Shown here one piece after another: positions 34,087-43,239 of a DNA stretch of 64,000 bases. The notes below the pieces were generated by a model that worked only from the letters and a program-made list of their open reading frames with translations, had not been told where the DNA came from and searched no databases. Location of the stretch: the NCBI RefSeq assembly GCF_000011565.2, contig NC_005861.2, positions 2,170,001 through 2,234,000 on the forward strand, written 5' to 3'. The DNA is from Candidatus Protochlamydia amoebophila UWE25 (GTDB lineage: Bacteria; Chlamydiota; Chlamydiia; Chlamydiales; Parachlamydiaceae). How positions within the stretch are numbered: the stretch's first letter is position 1; the number at the start of each line of letters is the position of its first letter. Position numbers and translations under genes: made by a program.

Positions 34087-35739
34087 TTATTCTTCAAAAA
34101 TTGTCATTAAATATTCTTTAGCACATTGAAGTGAAACCGCGCAAGGACTGTAAGTATATAGAGTCACATCTGCCAAATCATGTTGGATATTGGAATCGGC
34201 AACAACGACAGCGATCATTTCGCTATTTTTATGAGCTTTAATAAAGTTGAAGAAATCTAAATGATTCGGATATTTTTTATGATTGTAAAAAAAGAATACA
34301 CAAACATTAATTTCTTGACACTTTTCCAAAACGGTTTGAAATTCTTTTAAATTGGCGTCAAACAAAATGACTTGCACATTTTGATTAGGTGTTAACCAAT
34401 CTGTTTTTTCTAATTCTTCTTTTAAAATGTCAGGTGCAATTAAAGTAACCCTTGGATTCTGAAATGAAATTTTTAAATCCTCATTTAGATTATGCAAGGC
34501 TTTTTCTGCAATGTTTTTTGCCAAAGCTTGATTTTTTTGAAGGGAAAGTTCTCTTCTCCTCAATTGTAAATCATCTTCTTCTGATTGAAAAAGATGATAG
34601 GATTCCTTAAGAGCAAGAATCCTTTTTACCGAGATATCAATTCTCGCTTCAGAAATAAGATTTTGTCTAACTGCATTAACAAGAAATTGGTGAATTTTTA
34701 AAACGTCTTTAGCTTCCAACTCAAACTCGCTAGATTCATTTAAAAGTCGTTTACCTCCTAGCAGTAAGAGATCATGTCCTGCTTGTAAGCTTTTTAAAGC
34801 AGCTTGTTCTACAGTTTTGCCATCTTGCAATACCCCTTGCATTACAAGCGAATCTGTTAAAATGATTCCTTTTTCTCCGATCTCTTTTCTTAGAACATCA
34901 ATCGCAGATTTCGAAAATGTTACGCAATTCAAAGCATCAAGTGCAGGAACAAGCAAATGAGCAGTCATGACAACAGGTGTTTGAGAAGCGAGGGCTTTAA
35001 AGGGAACAAGTTCGACTTTTTCTAATTCAACAAGCGTTTTGTTAACGATAGGCAAAGTATGATGCGAATCAGAGTTTGTATCACCATGGCCAGGAAAATG
35101 CTTTAGAGTTGCAATCAATCCAGCCTTGTTAAATCCTTCAACTACTTTTGAACCAAATCGAACAATTTCATCTGGACAAGTACTAAAAGAGCGAATCCCA
35201 ATGACTGGATTACAAGGTTGAGTGTTGACATCTATAACAGGAGCCAAATTCATATTGATTCCCATCGCTAGAAGTTCATTTGCTGACGCACTCGCATACT
35301 CAAAGGCTAATTGAGGATCCTTCGTTTGACCTAAAGCATAGTTACCAGGAAAAAGAGTCATCCCTTTGGTTAAACGATTGACAACCCCCCCTTCTTGATC
35401 CACTGAAATTAATAAAGGGATTTTATTTTTTTTTTGAAATGCCGCAGCTTGTAAATGGGCGCTTAAATGTTGTATTTGAAGAGGAGAGTTTAAACCATTT
35501 GACCATGGATAATAAATAACTCCTCCTACATGGGCTTCATATATCATTTGAAGAGCTTCTTTATTACAATCTTCCCCTCGAAAATGAACGATTAATAATT
35601 GACCAATTTTTTCTTCTAAAGTTAAATCTTCAAGCTTAGGAACAGTATTTTCTGCCTTTAATGAAACAAACAAAAAAAATAATAATAATAAATTTTTTTT
35701 GTAAATGAATGGAAACTTTTTTGAAATGATAGTAAACAT
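34087..35739 (-). CDS. nagZ: Exported GH3 beta-N-acetylhexosaminidase (NagZ-type) with extra C-terminal domain
   Basis: Removes terminal GlcNAc from peptidoglycan fragments. The GH3 signature LKHFPGHGDTNSDSHHTLP contains the His/Asp general acid-base pair of the NagZ loop. The nucleophile region ILTDSLVM(Q) follows (Asp). An N-terminal hydrophobic signal (about residues 10-28) predicts export, unlike cytoplasmic E. coli NagZ. At 550 residues it has about 180 residues beyond the catalytic barrel, probably a GH3 C-terminal alpha/beta domain. First gene of a two-gene operon with the lysozyme-like protein. Confidence 0.9.
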   Translation of the reverse strand: MFTIISKKFPFIYKKNLLLLFFLFVSLKAENTVPKLEDLTLEEKIGQLLIVHFRGEDCNKEALQMIYEAHVGGVIYYPWSNGLNSPLQIQHLSAHLQAAAFQKKNKIPLLISVDQEGGVVNRLTKGMTLFPGNYALGQTKDPQLAFEYASASANELLAMGINMNLAPVIDVNTQPCNPVIGIRSFSTCPDEIVRFGSKVVEGFNKAGLIATLKHFPGHGDTNSDSHHTLPIVNKTLVELEKVELVPFKALASQTPVVMTAHLLVPALDALNCVTFSKSAIDVLRKEIGEKGIILTDSLVMQGVLQDGKTVEQAALKSLQAGHDLLLLGGKRLLNESSEFELEAKDVLKIHQFLVNAVRQNLISEARIDISVKRILALKESYHLFQSEEDDLQLRRRELSLQKNQALAKNIAEKALHNLNEDLKISFQNPRVTLIAPDILKEELEKTDWLTPNQNVQVILFDANLKEFQTVLEKCQEINVCVFFFYNHKKYPNHLDFFNFIKAHKNSEMIAVVVADSNIQHDLADVTLYTYSPCAVSLQCAKEYLMTIFEE

Positions 35740-35888
35740 AAAAAAGACCTAAAGAAGAAAAATAATCCTTATACCAGATATTGGAAAAAACAAACAATTC
35801 GTGTCTCTCTAAAAATCTTCTTATTAGTCGTAAAAATTTATTCAGAATGGTCTCTAGATATTTAGATTAATTCTACAAAGGAAACCTT

Positions 35889-36569
35889 ATGCTGTTACCT
35901 ATCCCTGTTTTAAATTCAACAGAAACAGAAGCTATACTACATAAAATTGAAAAATTGCGTTTTTTTTGGAACAAAAGGCAAGAACGTTTTTACACCTTGG
36001 GTGCTGCCCTTTATTTAGATAAAAACATCGAACTTACAGTTTACGATAAAAAAATTGAATCTAATAATCTTTTTCTCATGCTTCATTTTTCAGACTTATA
36101 TGATCGAATCTTAGACATCTTAAAAAAAGAATTAAAAAGCGACGTGATGTATGAGTCTTCTCTTGCACTCCCGGGTTTTCATATTTTTTTATCTTGCCCG
36201 GAATTTGTTAAACAAGGTGGCAAAATCCATTTCGATCTTCAATTTAAACAAGCAAATTGGAGCCATTACAAAGAAGTAGATTGGTCTAACCCTTTAAGTT
36301 TTACTTTAGCTCTTGCCTTACCTCAACAAGGAGGTGGACTAAATTATTGGGATAAACCCTACGATCCGCAAGATCTTTTAAATCCAGCGCAAGCTGTTAA
36401 AGACATTCCAAGCCATTATATAGAATATGAGGTTGGAAAAATGGTCTTACATAACGGTTTGCTTATTCACCAAATTGCTCCAGCCAAAGGATTTAATGAG
36501 TCTGATTGTCGCATCACTTTACAAGGACATGCGATCCGGGCAGATGGAACTTGGCGAATTTATTGGTAA
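35889..36569 (+). CDS. 2-oxoglutarate/Fe(II) dioxygenase-like protein
   Basis: The double-stranded beta-helix metal site is recognisable. HFDLQF gives His114-x-Asp116, LLIHQIAP gives the distal His194, and CRITLQGH places Arg208 for 2-oxoglutarate about 14 residues later. Spacing fits the prolyl-hydroxylase-like group. GGGLNYWD and GKMVLHNG strands support the fold. 226 residues, no signal peptide, single gene divergent from nagZ. The substrate (protein, amino acid or small molecule) is not predictable. Confidence 0.65.
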   Translation: MLLPIPVLNSTETEAILHKIEKLRFFWNKRQERFYTLGAALYLDKNIELTVYDKKIESNNLFLMLHFSDLYDRILDILKKELKSDVMYESSLALPGFHIFLSCPEFVKQGGKIHFDLQFKQANWSHYKEVDWSNPLSFTLALALPQQGGGLNYWDKPYDPQDLLNPAQAVKDIPSHYIEYEVGKMVLHNGLLIHQIAPAKGFNESDCRITLQGHAIRADGTWRIYW

Positions 36570-36603
36570 TTAAAAAACTTTTCTAGCCTGTGGCTGTATT
36601 GAA

Positions 36604-37812
36604 TTAATTAACCACTCTTTCACCATTGCCTTTTTGCAACATTCGTTTTGCTTTTTCTAATTGGTGACGAATCGCTTTGTCTCCGAATACTTTTCGGATT
36701 TTTTTCTGAAAATCCTCCTCATTTAAATCCCCTAAAAATCCATTTAAAGAGTCTAGTAACAAAATCTGATCATTGTTAAAGCCCAAAGTTATCCAAGCAT
36801 GGGCTCCGATCACTCGATTATCTTTGACAAGCTCGTCACGCATAATTTGAACCTTGCCAGTGAAACCAATATCAGGATGAGTTTGAATAAATTTATCTAA
36901 AAAGAAAGCAGCCACTAGCGAATGATGCCGGCAGACCCCTACTTGATTAACAATAAATACATCAATAGGAATACAAGGTTGGGAGTTGATTTTATATATA
37001 GCAGCATCATTTTGAGAATTGGCTACTAGCTTGTTAATTCTCTCATTCGCCAATGAATCTTTAGGAAAGACAATAGTGGACATAAAATAATTTGTGAGTA
37101 TCAAAAGCTCTTTAGGAGAAAGATTAGGCTTACCTTTAGCTCGCATAAACTTCATAATCAATTGTTCAAATTGATTGTATTTGTCATTGAGTGCAGGAGA
37201 ATTTTGAGGATCTAATAAAATCATTTCTCTGCTTGCAGATGAACCACAGGAAACAAGAGGTTTTTCAGGTTCTGCAAATTGAGTGACTTCTGAAGTCACA
37301 ACTTGATAAGTCACTCCATCGATTTGAAGCTGATTTTCAGTTTGTTTATAGCCTGGAATATGAGCTAAATGACCTTGCATTAGTTGAGTACGTTTATTTA
37401 ATGTTTCTACACCCCATTGAAATAAATCGGGATTAATCGACGCAAGTTTCCTTTGCAAGTCTGCATTATTTGGTGAAGCAACATGGGGAGAGCCTTCCAT
37501 CCGGTGCTTAAATAATTGGTCAAGCATGATAATAAGGTGATCATGTTTGTAAATAGACACCTTCCACCTTTTACACATTCTATTCCATTCGTCCTCTCCA
37601 GCAATTTTACTTATTTTAATTCGGTGCAAATCTTGATGCTTTTGAATAAAATACTCATTGATTTTCTGAATATTAGTAAAGCTGATAGAAAAAAAATGCC
37701 GGATCTGTCGAAATTGTAATAATCCTATTTTGTCACATAATGCAGCGAATTTAACCACAAAGCTATTTTTTTCTGCCGATGTAGCTATAGCTAATAAATC
37801 ATAATAATCCAT
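36604..37812 (-). CDS. Transglutaminase-fold Cys-His-Asp protein, possible effector
   Basis: The N-terminal 280 residues are of unknown type and helical. The C-terminal part carries GVCRHHSLVAAFFLDKF (Cys294), GAHAWITL (His338) and ILLLDSLNG (Asp354). This order and spacing is that of a transglutaminase/papain-like catalytic triad, and the CRHHS form resembles the EDR1-type domain. 402 residues, no signal peptide or membrane segment. Possible activities include protease, transglutaminase or deamidase. With neighbouring phosphatase and F-box genes a host-directed role is plausible but unproven. Confidence 0.6.
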   Translation of the reverse strand: MDYYDLLAIATSAEKNSFVVKFAALCDKIGLLQFRQIRHFFSISFTNIQKINEYFIQKHQDLHRIKISKIAGEDEWNRMCKRWKVSIYKHDHLIIMLDQLFKHRMEGSPHVASPNNADLQRKLASINPDLFQWGVETLNKRTQLMQGHLAHIPGYKQTENQLQIDGVTYQVVTSEVTQFAEPEKPLVSCGSSASREMILLDPQNSPALNDKYNQFEQLIMKFMRAKGKPNLSPKELLILTNYFMSTIVFPKDSLANERINKLVANSQNDAAIYKINSQPCIPIDVFIVNQVGVCRHHSLVAAFFLDKFIQTHPDIGFTGKVQIMRDELVKDNRVIGAHAWITLGFNNDQILLLDSLNGFLGDLNEEDFQKKIRKVFGDKAIRHQLEKAKRMLQKGNGERVVN

Positions 37813-38007
37813 AAATCAAACTCTATTAATAATTAATTGTTATTATATATATTATAAAAAATTAAAATTAAAAAGATTTAAATATTTTTCTTATTTATAG
37901 TTAATATTTTTTAAAAAGATATTTACACAAAAAATTTTCAGGCGAACTAGAAATTGAATAAATTTAAATTTTTTTTGAGATGTTTCAATATTTTGACTTA
38001 GAAGTAA

Positions 38008-38943
38008 TTAGTTAGAAGAAGAAGTCTGATAGGCAACTAATTGTTTTTGATGAACCCAATCAGACCAAGTCATTTCAAAATTGGGAACCTCCCGGCAATA
38101 AGTATAAAAAGCTCGAATAAACTCGATACGATCTTTGGCAGGTTTTTGTTTATAAGTTTCATTTTTTTCGGCTTGAACAAGATCTGCTCCACCTAACAAT
38201 GTTTGTCTAGACAAAATATCATTTAATCCGACAGTTTGAGCATTATGCATTATATCATATAAAGTCATAAAGGTTGTTGTACGCCCTTTTCCTCCTTTAC
38301 AATGTAAATGAATCCAAGAATCGGCAGGAAGGCTTAGAACAATTTCAATAAATTGATCAACAACAGAATCAACCGGTCGATGATGGTCCGTGATTGGCAA
38401 ACGAATATATGTATAGCCAAAAGATTCTACTAATTCTTTCTCTGTCTTCACTTCTCTAACAAAAAATTTTTGAAAATTCTCGCCTAAATCTTTTGATAAA
38501 TCAACAATAATAGATCCTTTTTGAGCTGTTAATTTCAATCGTTTTTGCTCATCTAGTTCGATTTGACGAAGAGTTTTACCCACATTGCCATAGTTTAAGC
38601 CATCAGTCCAACTGATAGGTGTTCCATCGATAAAACCATGTGATTCTTCTCTTAAATCAAGAACAAACGCTTTCCCCTTGATTTCTTGAGACATGTTTTT
38701 TAAATCTTCTTGAGAAAATTGCCCACTACCAGATAAATGAAGTTGAGTCAAACCTTTTAAATTAGCATAATTTCCAACCAATTGAGAAATTTGCTTTGTG
38801 CTTCTCCATTTTTTTGGTAAGTGATTTTCAGAATTTAAAGGAGCGTCAACAATGGGAAATAAAGTTGGTTGGTGTTGATAGAGAAATGACTGCGCTACTA
38901 CCCCTAAGCTAAATAGAAAGAGCAAAATATATATATTTTTCAT
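38008..38943 (-). CDS. Secreted PTP-like phosphatase (phytase/inositol-polyphosphatase type)
   Basis: The Cys-phosphatase P-loop is complete: HLHCKGGKGRTT with Cys215 and Arg221. A general-acid Asp is likely in the LPITDHHRP block about 30 residues before. The layout (311 residues, N-terminal partial domain, WTDGLNYGNVG) is that of PTP-like phytases, which hydrolyse inositol phosphates. A signal peptide at residues 1-19 predicts export. Candidate substrates are host phosphoinositides/inositol phosphates or phosphotyrosine proteins. Confidence 0.83.
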   Translation of the reverse strand: MKNIYILLFLFSLGVVAQSFLYQHQPTLFPIVDAPLNSENHLPKKWRSTKQISQLVGNYANLKGLTQLHLSGSGQFSQEDLKNMSQEIKGKAFVLDLREESHGFIDGTPISWTDGLNYGNVGKTLRQIELDEQKRLKLTAQKGSIIVDLSKDLGENFQKFFVREVKTEKELVESFGYTYIRLPITDHHRPVDSVVDQFIEIVLSLPADSWIHLHCKGGKGRTTTFMTLYDIMHNAQTVGLNDILSRQTLLGGADLVQAEKNETYKQKPAKDRIEFIRAFYTYCREVPNFEMTWSDWVHQKQLVAYQTSSSN

Positions 38944-39026
38944 TATGTAACTTTTGTTTAATCTCTATTTTTACTTTTAGATATAAGAAAAACCAATATT
39001 TTAAACTTAATCAAATACTATTGTAA

Positions 39027-39056
39027 ATTAACAGCTGTTAATCAAATATTGATTAA
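39027..39056. promoter_or_regulatory. Overlapping palindromes in divergent phosphatase/guaD promoter region
   Basis: ATTAACAGCTGTTAAT (39027-39042) is a perfect 16-bp palindrome. It overlaps TTAATCAA-N3-TTGATTAA (39038-39056). Both lie between the divergent start codons of the phosphatase (38943) and the deaminase (39167). They could be operator sites, although AT-rich palindromes arise by chance more easily. Confidence 0.35.
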
Positions 39057-39166
39057 AAATATGTTAAAATATCATTAAGAAAATGTCTAAATATAGAGGA
39101 ATAGAGAGAACCTTAGTCAAACTAAGGATTTTCATCATTAATTTTTTTTAATTCGAGAATGAAGAT

Positions 39167-39637
39167 ATGTTTGATTATATGAGGCGTGCTATTGAAAGTG
39201 CTTATGAAGGAATTGATAAAGATGAGGGTGGTCCATTTGGAGCTTGTATTGTCGACAAACAAGGCCAAATACTAGCTGTCACACATAATACTGTGTTGAA
39301 AGATCAGGATCCAACTTGCCATGCAGAAATGAATTGTATTCGCGAAGCTGCTCGTCGTTTAAAGACTCACATTTTATCAGGATATACATTATTTACGACC
39401 GCAGAACCATGTCCCATGTGCTTGGCAGCTATTTATTGGGCTCGAATTGAAAAAGTGTACATAGGTGTAAAAAAAGAGTGTGCTGCCCGTTATGGATTTG
39501 ACGACGCTTTTTTTTACGAACAATTATTACTACCCCCGGAAAAAAGAGAGGTTCTAGCTACATTTGATCCAGATTCTTCAAAACAATGTGAAGAAATTTT
39601 TGTTAAATGGCATTCATTAAACAGGCGGCTCTATTAA
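39167..39637 (+). CDS. guaD: Guanine deaminase (nucleoside deaminase family)
   Basis: Zn-dependent hydrolytic deaminase converting guanine to xanthine. Metal and proton-shuttle motifs are CHAEMN (His52, Glu54) and EPCPMC (Cys82, Cys85). The following block AAIYWARIEKVYIGVKK and the C-terminal RYGFDDAFFYEQL match bacterial guanine deaminases rather than TadA. 156 residues is standard. The next gene starts 7 bases after the stop, so the two may be co-transcribed. Confidence 0.85.
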   Translation: MFDYMRRAIESAYEGIDKDEGGPFGACIVDKQGQILAVTHNTVLKDQDPTCHAEMNCIREAARRLKTHILSGYTLFTTAEPCPMCLAAIYWARIEKVYIGVKKECAARYGFDDAFFYEQLLLPPEKREVLATFDPDSSKQCEEIFVKWHSLNRRLY

Positions 39638-39644
39638 AAACGAT

Positions 39645-40499
39645 ATGAAAACAGATGAAATTACCATTTCACATCCTAAAAATAGAGAGGTAAACAAAAC
39701 AAAACAAATAAATTTTTATATTAAAAAATTTTTAATTATTTTAGTTCTATTATGGAAATTTTCTCTATACAGCTTTGATAATCAAAAAGTTGAAACATTA
39801 AATCTAGTCATTGTTCAAACCTACCCACACGATACAAATGCGTTTACCCAAGGGTTAGTATTCTATCAAAATAAACTATATGAAAGCACAGGGCTTTACG
39901 GACAATCTTGTTTAAAAGAAATAAATCCTTCAACAGGAAAAACAACTCAAAAGTATTTGCTTCCTCGTCACCTGTTTGCAGAAGGTATTACTTTAAACCA
40001 TCAAGAACTTATCCAATTGACTTGGAAAGAAGGAATTGCTCTTATTTATCAAATAAATCCTATTCGTTTAATACGGCAAATCAATTATGAAGGAGAGGGT
40101 TGGGGTCTTTGCCATGATAAAGAAGATGATTTTTTTTATATGAGTAATGGATCTTCTGAACTCTTGAAACGTCATCCCCGGGATTTTACCATTGAAAAAA
40201 CAATCACAGTTACCTGGAATGGACAACCCGTGAAGTTTTTGAATGATCTCATCTGCGTGGAAAAATATATTTATGCAAATGTCTGGAATACAGATTATAT
40301 CATCCGATTAGATAAAGAGACAGGCATCGTCAATGGTATCATTAATGCCTCTCAATTATTACCTAAAAAAATCAAACAAAGTCTTGGATACGAATCCGTT
40401 TTAAATGGCATTGCTTACAATGAGTTAACCCGCACATTTTACTTAACTGGAAAATTATGGCCTTACTTATATGAAGTTAAATTTGAGTCTGTTCCATGA
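39645..40499 (+). CDS. Secreted glutaminyl-peptide cyclotransferase
   Basis: Forms pyroglutamate at N-terminal Gln. The protein has the five-bladed beta-propeller pattern of the plant/bacterial type II enzyme: PHDTNAFTQGLVFYQNKLYE, GLYGQSCL, FAEGITL, LNDLIC and YANVWNTDYIIRLD. An N-terminal anchor or signal sits at about residues 28-43 after a basic stretch. 284 residues is typical. It overlaps the following O-methyltransferase gene in an ATGA stop/start, so the two are translationally coupled. Confidence 0.85.
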   Translation: MKTDEITISHPKNREVNKTKQINFYIKKFLIILVLLWKFSLYSFDNQKVETLNLVIVQTYPHDTNAFTQGLVFYQNKLYESTGLYGQSCLKEINPSTGKTTQKYLLPRHLFAEGITLNHQELIQLTWKEGIALIYQINPIRLIRQINYEGEGWGLCHDKEDDFFYMSNGSSELLKRHPRDFTIEKTITVTWNGQPVKFLNDLICVEKYIYANVWNTDYIIRLDKETGIVNGIINASQLLPKKIKQSLGYESVLNGIAYNELTRTFYLTGKLWPYLYEVKFESVP

Positions 40500-41173
40500 A
40501 TAAAAATCATCCAAATCCTGAAGAGTTAAGAGAGTATTTAGACAGACGGTTTGGACAAGAAGATGCGGTCTTACATCACATACGTCAAAACTCGGTTATT
40601 AAAGGCCTTCCTTCCATTCAAATTCCTATTTATCTAGGTAAGCTTCTTCATTTTTTAGCCTCGACTCTGCAAGCTAAACATATTTTAGAGATTGGCACAT
40701 TGGGTGGATATAGTACAGTTTGGTTAGCTCGAGCATTACCAGAAACAGGATATATGATTTCACTCGAAGCCAACCCCCAGTATTGCCAAATTGCCCAAGA
40801 ACATCTCCATAAAGCTGAGTTAAGTCACCTCGTTAAAATTCGGCAAGGCTATGCGGTAGATTTATTAGCTCAAATTGCAACGGAGAATTTAGCCTCTTTC
40901 GACTTTGTATTCATTGATGCAGATAAAGAAAACAATGTCCTTTATTTAGATTGGGCTATTCATTTATCTCAACCTGGTTCATTGATTTTAATTGATAATC
41001 TCATCCCGAAAGGTAAGCATGTCGGTTACCCAAATCACGAAGAAGCTCAAACCATTTATGCTTTTAATGATTATTTGGCTGTTCATCCAAAACTTGAAAC
41101 AGTCCTCATTCCCACTCTTGTGCGAGAAGGAAGATTAGACGGTCTGGCTCTTGCTCGTGTCAAAAAGTCCTAA
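40496..41173 (+). CDS. O-methyltransferase, caffeoyl-CoA-type (family 3)
   Basis: SAM- and divalent-cation-dependent methyltransferase. The SAM motif LEIGTLGGYSTVWLARALP is followed by MISLEANP. FVFIDADKENN and LILIDNLIP carry the metal-binding Asp/Asn residues. 225 residues is normal. The start codon overlaps the upstream stop (ATGA). Substrates in bacteria of this family are small catechol-like or unknown molecules; none can be assigned. Third gene of a likely guaD-QC-OMT operon. Confidence 0.87.
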   Translation: MNKNHPNPEELREYLDRRFGQEDAVLHHIRQNSVIKGLPSIQIPIYLGKLLHFLASTLQAKHILEIGTLGGYSTVWLARALPETGYMISLEANPQYCQIAQEHLHKAELSHLVKIRQGYAVDLLAQIATENLASFDFVFIDADKENNVLYLDWAIHLSQPGSLILIDNLIPKGKHVGYPNHEEAQTIYAFNDYLAVHPKLETVLIPTLVREGRLDGLALARVKKS

Positions 41174-41365
41174 ACATTCTAATAATTACACTTCTTTTTT
41201 GGTGTGCTATTTAATAAAATTAATCTGAAATTTGGATTTTTAGGTAGCCTTTAATAATAGGCGATGTTGTTCTGCTAAGTTAATGGATGGCTTTTTAGGT
41301 TGGTTTGGCATTTCTATGGTGTGTCTATTTAATCTAATAAATATTTTTTTAATGGATTATTTACT

Positions 41366-41516
41366 GTGAAAGTTCTTTCGAAATACCCCCCCTTGTCAAC
41401 AACTAGCTTCCCAAAAATCCCTTTCGGCAAGGTTTCGGCAACGGAAGACATTAGCAGCATTTACAAAGTTAAGCTGAAAAGCCAAAATTTAGGTTACTCT
41501 TGCAATGATTTTTAGC
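41366..41516 (+). pseudogene. RelE-like toxin remnant
   Basis: From a GTG at 41366 the sequence reads VKVLSKYPP, then shifts frame at a run of seven C (41386-41392). It continues KIPFGKVSATEDISSIYKVK to a TAG at 41516. The part around SSIYKVKLKSQNLGYS resembles the end of RelE toxins (..CYKIKLRSAGYRLVY..), where the next residues would form the catalytic tail. The piece is too short to be active. The remaining gap 41174-41570 also holds a 23-codon minus-strand frame (41240-41311) with no known match. Confidence 0.4.
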
Positions 41517-41570
41517 TATATGTAATTTTGTTAAAATATCTATAAATTAAAATTTATTTAACTCATTTGG

Positions 41571-42950
41571 ATGGTCATTTTGAATATTTCTAACCTAAGT
41601 TATAGTTATCCTGTCAATGCAACGGCCCCTTCTGACTATCAATCTCAAGAAGTTAGCGATCCTCCTAGAGATGAAGTTAACTCCTTAGCCAATTCTTTGG
41701 ATAATCTAGAAAAAACTAGTGCACCAACGATTCAAGTTCCCGATCTTTCATCTTCATCTGAAGAACTTCAACTGAGCTTTCAAGAGGGAACTTCTCTAAC
41801 TATTTCTCGTTCTCAGTTAGCTATGTTAAGGGAAAAATCCCTTTATTTTAAGACTCTTTGGTCAGGGAATTTTCAAGAAACCCTTCAACATCCTCTCGCT
41901 TTGACACAAAAAAACTTTACGCTTCTGCTCAATTGCCTGACGGATGCTAACGTTAAAGTTCCTTTGGAAGAGATCCCTTCTTTCATTCAACTAGCCGATT
42001 ATTATGAACTAACAGAAGTGGTAAAAAACTTAGAAGAGCAGTTAATTGATGGGTACAAATCACAAAGACTTGAACCCTTTAGCTCGACTAAAGAAAGTTT
42101 AGTTGGATTAAAAGAGCTTTTAAATTTTGCGCAGCAATATCGATTAAACCCTTTGAAAAACTATTTAGAATTGAACGTTGTGAGCGCATTATTGAACCAG
42201 AGTTCTCAGTTAACGGAATTTGAAGAAATTTTAAAGTATTTCTCGAATGAGATAGAAGCACTCAATTTTTCAAACAATGCTGACTTAACAGATGCTCATC
42301 TCTTAGCTTTAAAAAATTGTAAAAATTTAAAAGTGCTTGATCTCCAAGAATGCTGGAATTTTACAGATGCAGGGTTAGCGCATTTGACACCCTTAACGGC
42401 TTTGCAGCATCTAGATTTAACGGGATGTTTCAGAGTCACGGACACCGGATTAGCGCATTTGTCCCCCTTAGTCGCTTTACAGCATTTGAATCTGATTGGT
42501 TGTGATCTCACGGATGCAGGATTAGTGCATTTGAAACCCTTAATCGCTTTAAAACATCTAGATTTAATGCGATGTTGGAATCTTACCGATGCAGGACTAG
42601 CGCACTTGAGGCCATTAGTAGCTTTGCAACATTTAAATCTGACAAATTGTGAAAATATCACAGACGTTGGATTAGCACATTTGACACCCTTAGTCGCTTT
42701 AAAACATCTAGATTTAATGCAATGCTGGAAACTTACCGGTAATGGATTAGCGCGTTTGAGGTCCTTAGTAGCTTTACAGCATTTAAATTTGAGTGGATGC
42801 TCTTACCTTACTGATGCAGGATTAGCGCATTTGAGGCCCTTAGTCGCTTTGCAGCATCTAGATCTGGCTAATTGCTATGAGCTCACCGATGCTGGATTAG
42901 CGCATTTTAAATTCTTAGCAGCTACAACACATTTGGATCTGCGTTGGTAA
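41571..42950 (+). CDS. BTB-like and leucine-rich-repeat protein
   Basis: Residues 65-160 resemble a BTB/POZ fold (LQLSFQEGTSLTISRSQL, FKTLWSGNF, FIQLADYYEL). From residue 230 on come leucine-rich repeats of exactly 25 residues with consensus LxLxxCxxLTDAGLAHLxPLVAL, the cysteine-containing type of eukaryotic AMN1/FBXL proteins. In eukaryotes BTB proteins link substrates to Cul3 ligases, so it may hijack host ubiquitination. 459 residues, no Sec signal. Together with the F-box protein it suggests a host-ubiquitin toolkit. Confidence 0.85.
   Translation: MVILNISNLSYSYPVNATAPSDYQSQEVSDPPRDEVNSLANSLDNLEKTSAPTIQVPDLSSSSEELQLSFQEGTSLTISRSQLAMLREKSLYFKTLWSGNFQETLQHPLALTQKNFTLLLNCLTDANVKVPLEEIPSFIQLADYYELTEVVKNLEEQLIDGYKSQRLEPFSSTKESLVGLKELLNFAQQYRLNPLKNYLELNVVSALLNQSSQLTEFEEILKYFSNEIEALNFSNNADLTDAHLLALKNCKNLKVLDLQECWNFTDAGLAHLTPLTALQHLDLTGCFRVTDTGLAHLSPLVALQHLNLIGCDLTDAGLVHLKPLIALKHLDLMRCWNLTDAGLAHLRPLVALQHLNLTNCENITDVGLAHLTPLVALKHLDLMQCWKLTGNGLARLRSLVALQHLNLSGCSYLTDAGLAHLRPLVALQHLDLANCYELTDAGLAHFKFLAATTHLDLRW
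42336..42932 (+). repeat. Eight tandem 75-bp repeats encoding LRRs
   Basis: Within the BTB/LRR gene, DNA units of about 75 bp repeat eight times; one unit is 72 bp. Blocks such as TTAGCGCATTTGA and GTCGCTTTACAGCATTTAAAT recur nearly unchanged. High DNA identity points to recent duplication or gene conversion. Confidence 0.85.
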
Positions 42951-43239
42951 ACTCTCAATGATGCTAGATACAAGAATATTGTTCGCTTTTCCAAAGCAAA
43001 TAATATTCTAGAATTTCTAGTACTAAGCAATGAGTAAAACATGTAATCGTAATGAGCAAATTGAATTCCTATTTTGCTAGATTAGAAACAGCTGTCTACG
43101 AGTTTTAAATGCTTGTAATACCACATTTAACCTATTTTCCTTCTTTAAAGAAGTAATCGAGACTATATTGTTCTAAAAATGCAACAAAATGCCTTAGCTT
43201 TCGCTTCTATCTTCTTCTTTTCATTTAGAAAGAAAATCA

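Noticed and set aside
42296-42661. Minus-strand frame of 121 codons
   Set aside because: Antisense shadow of the LRR repeats; its own repeats mirror the 75-bp units.
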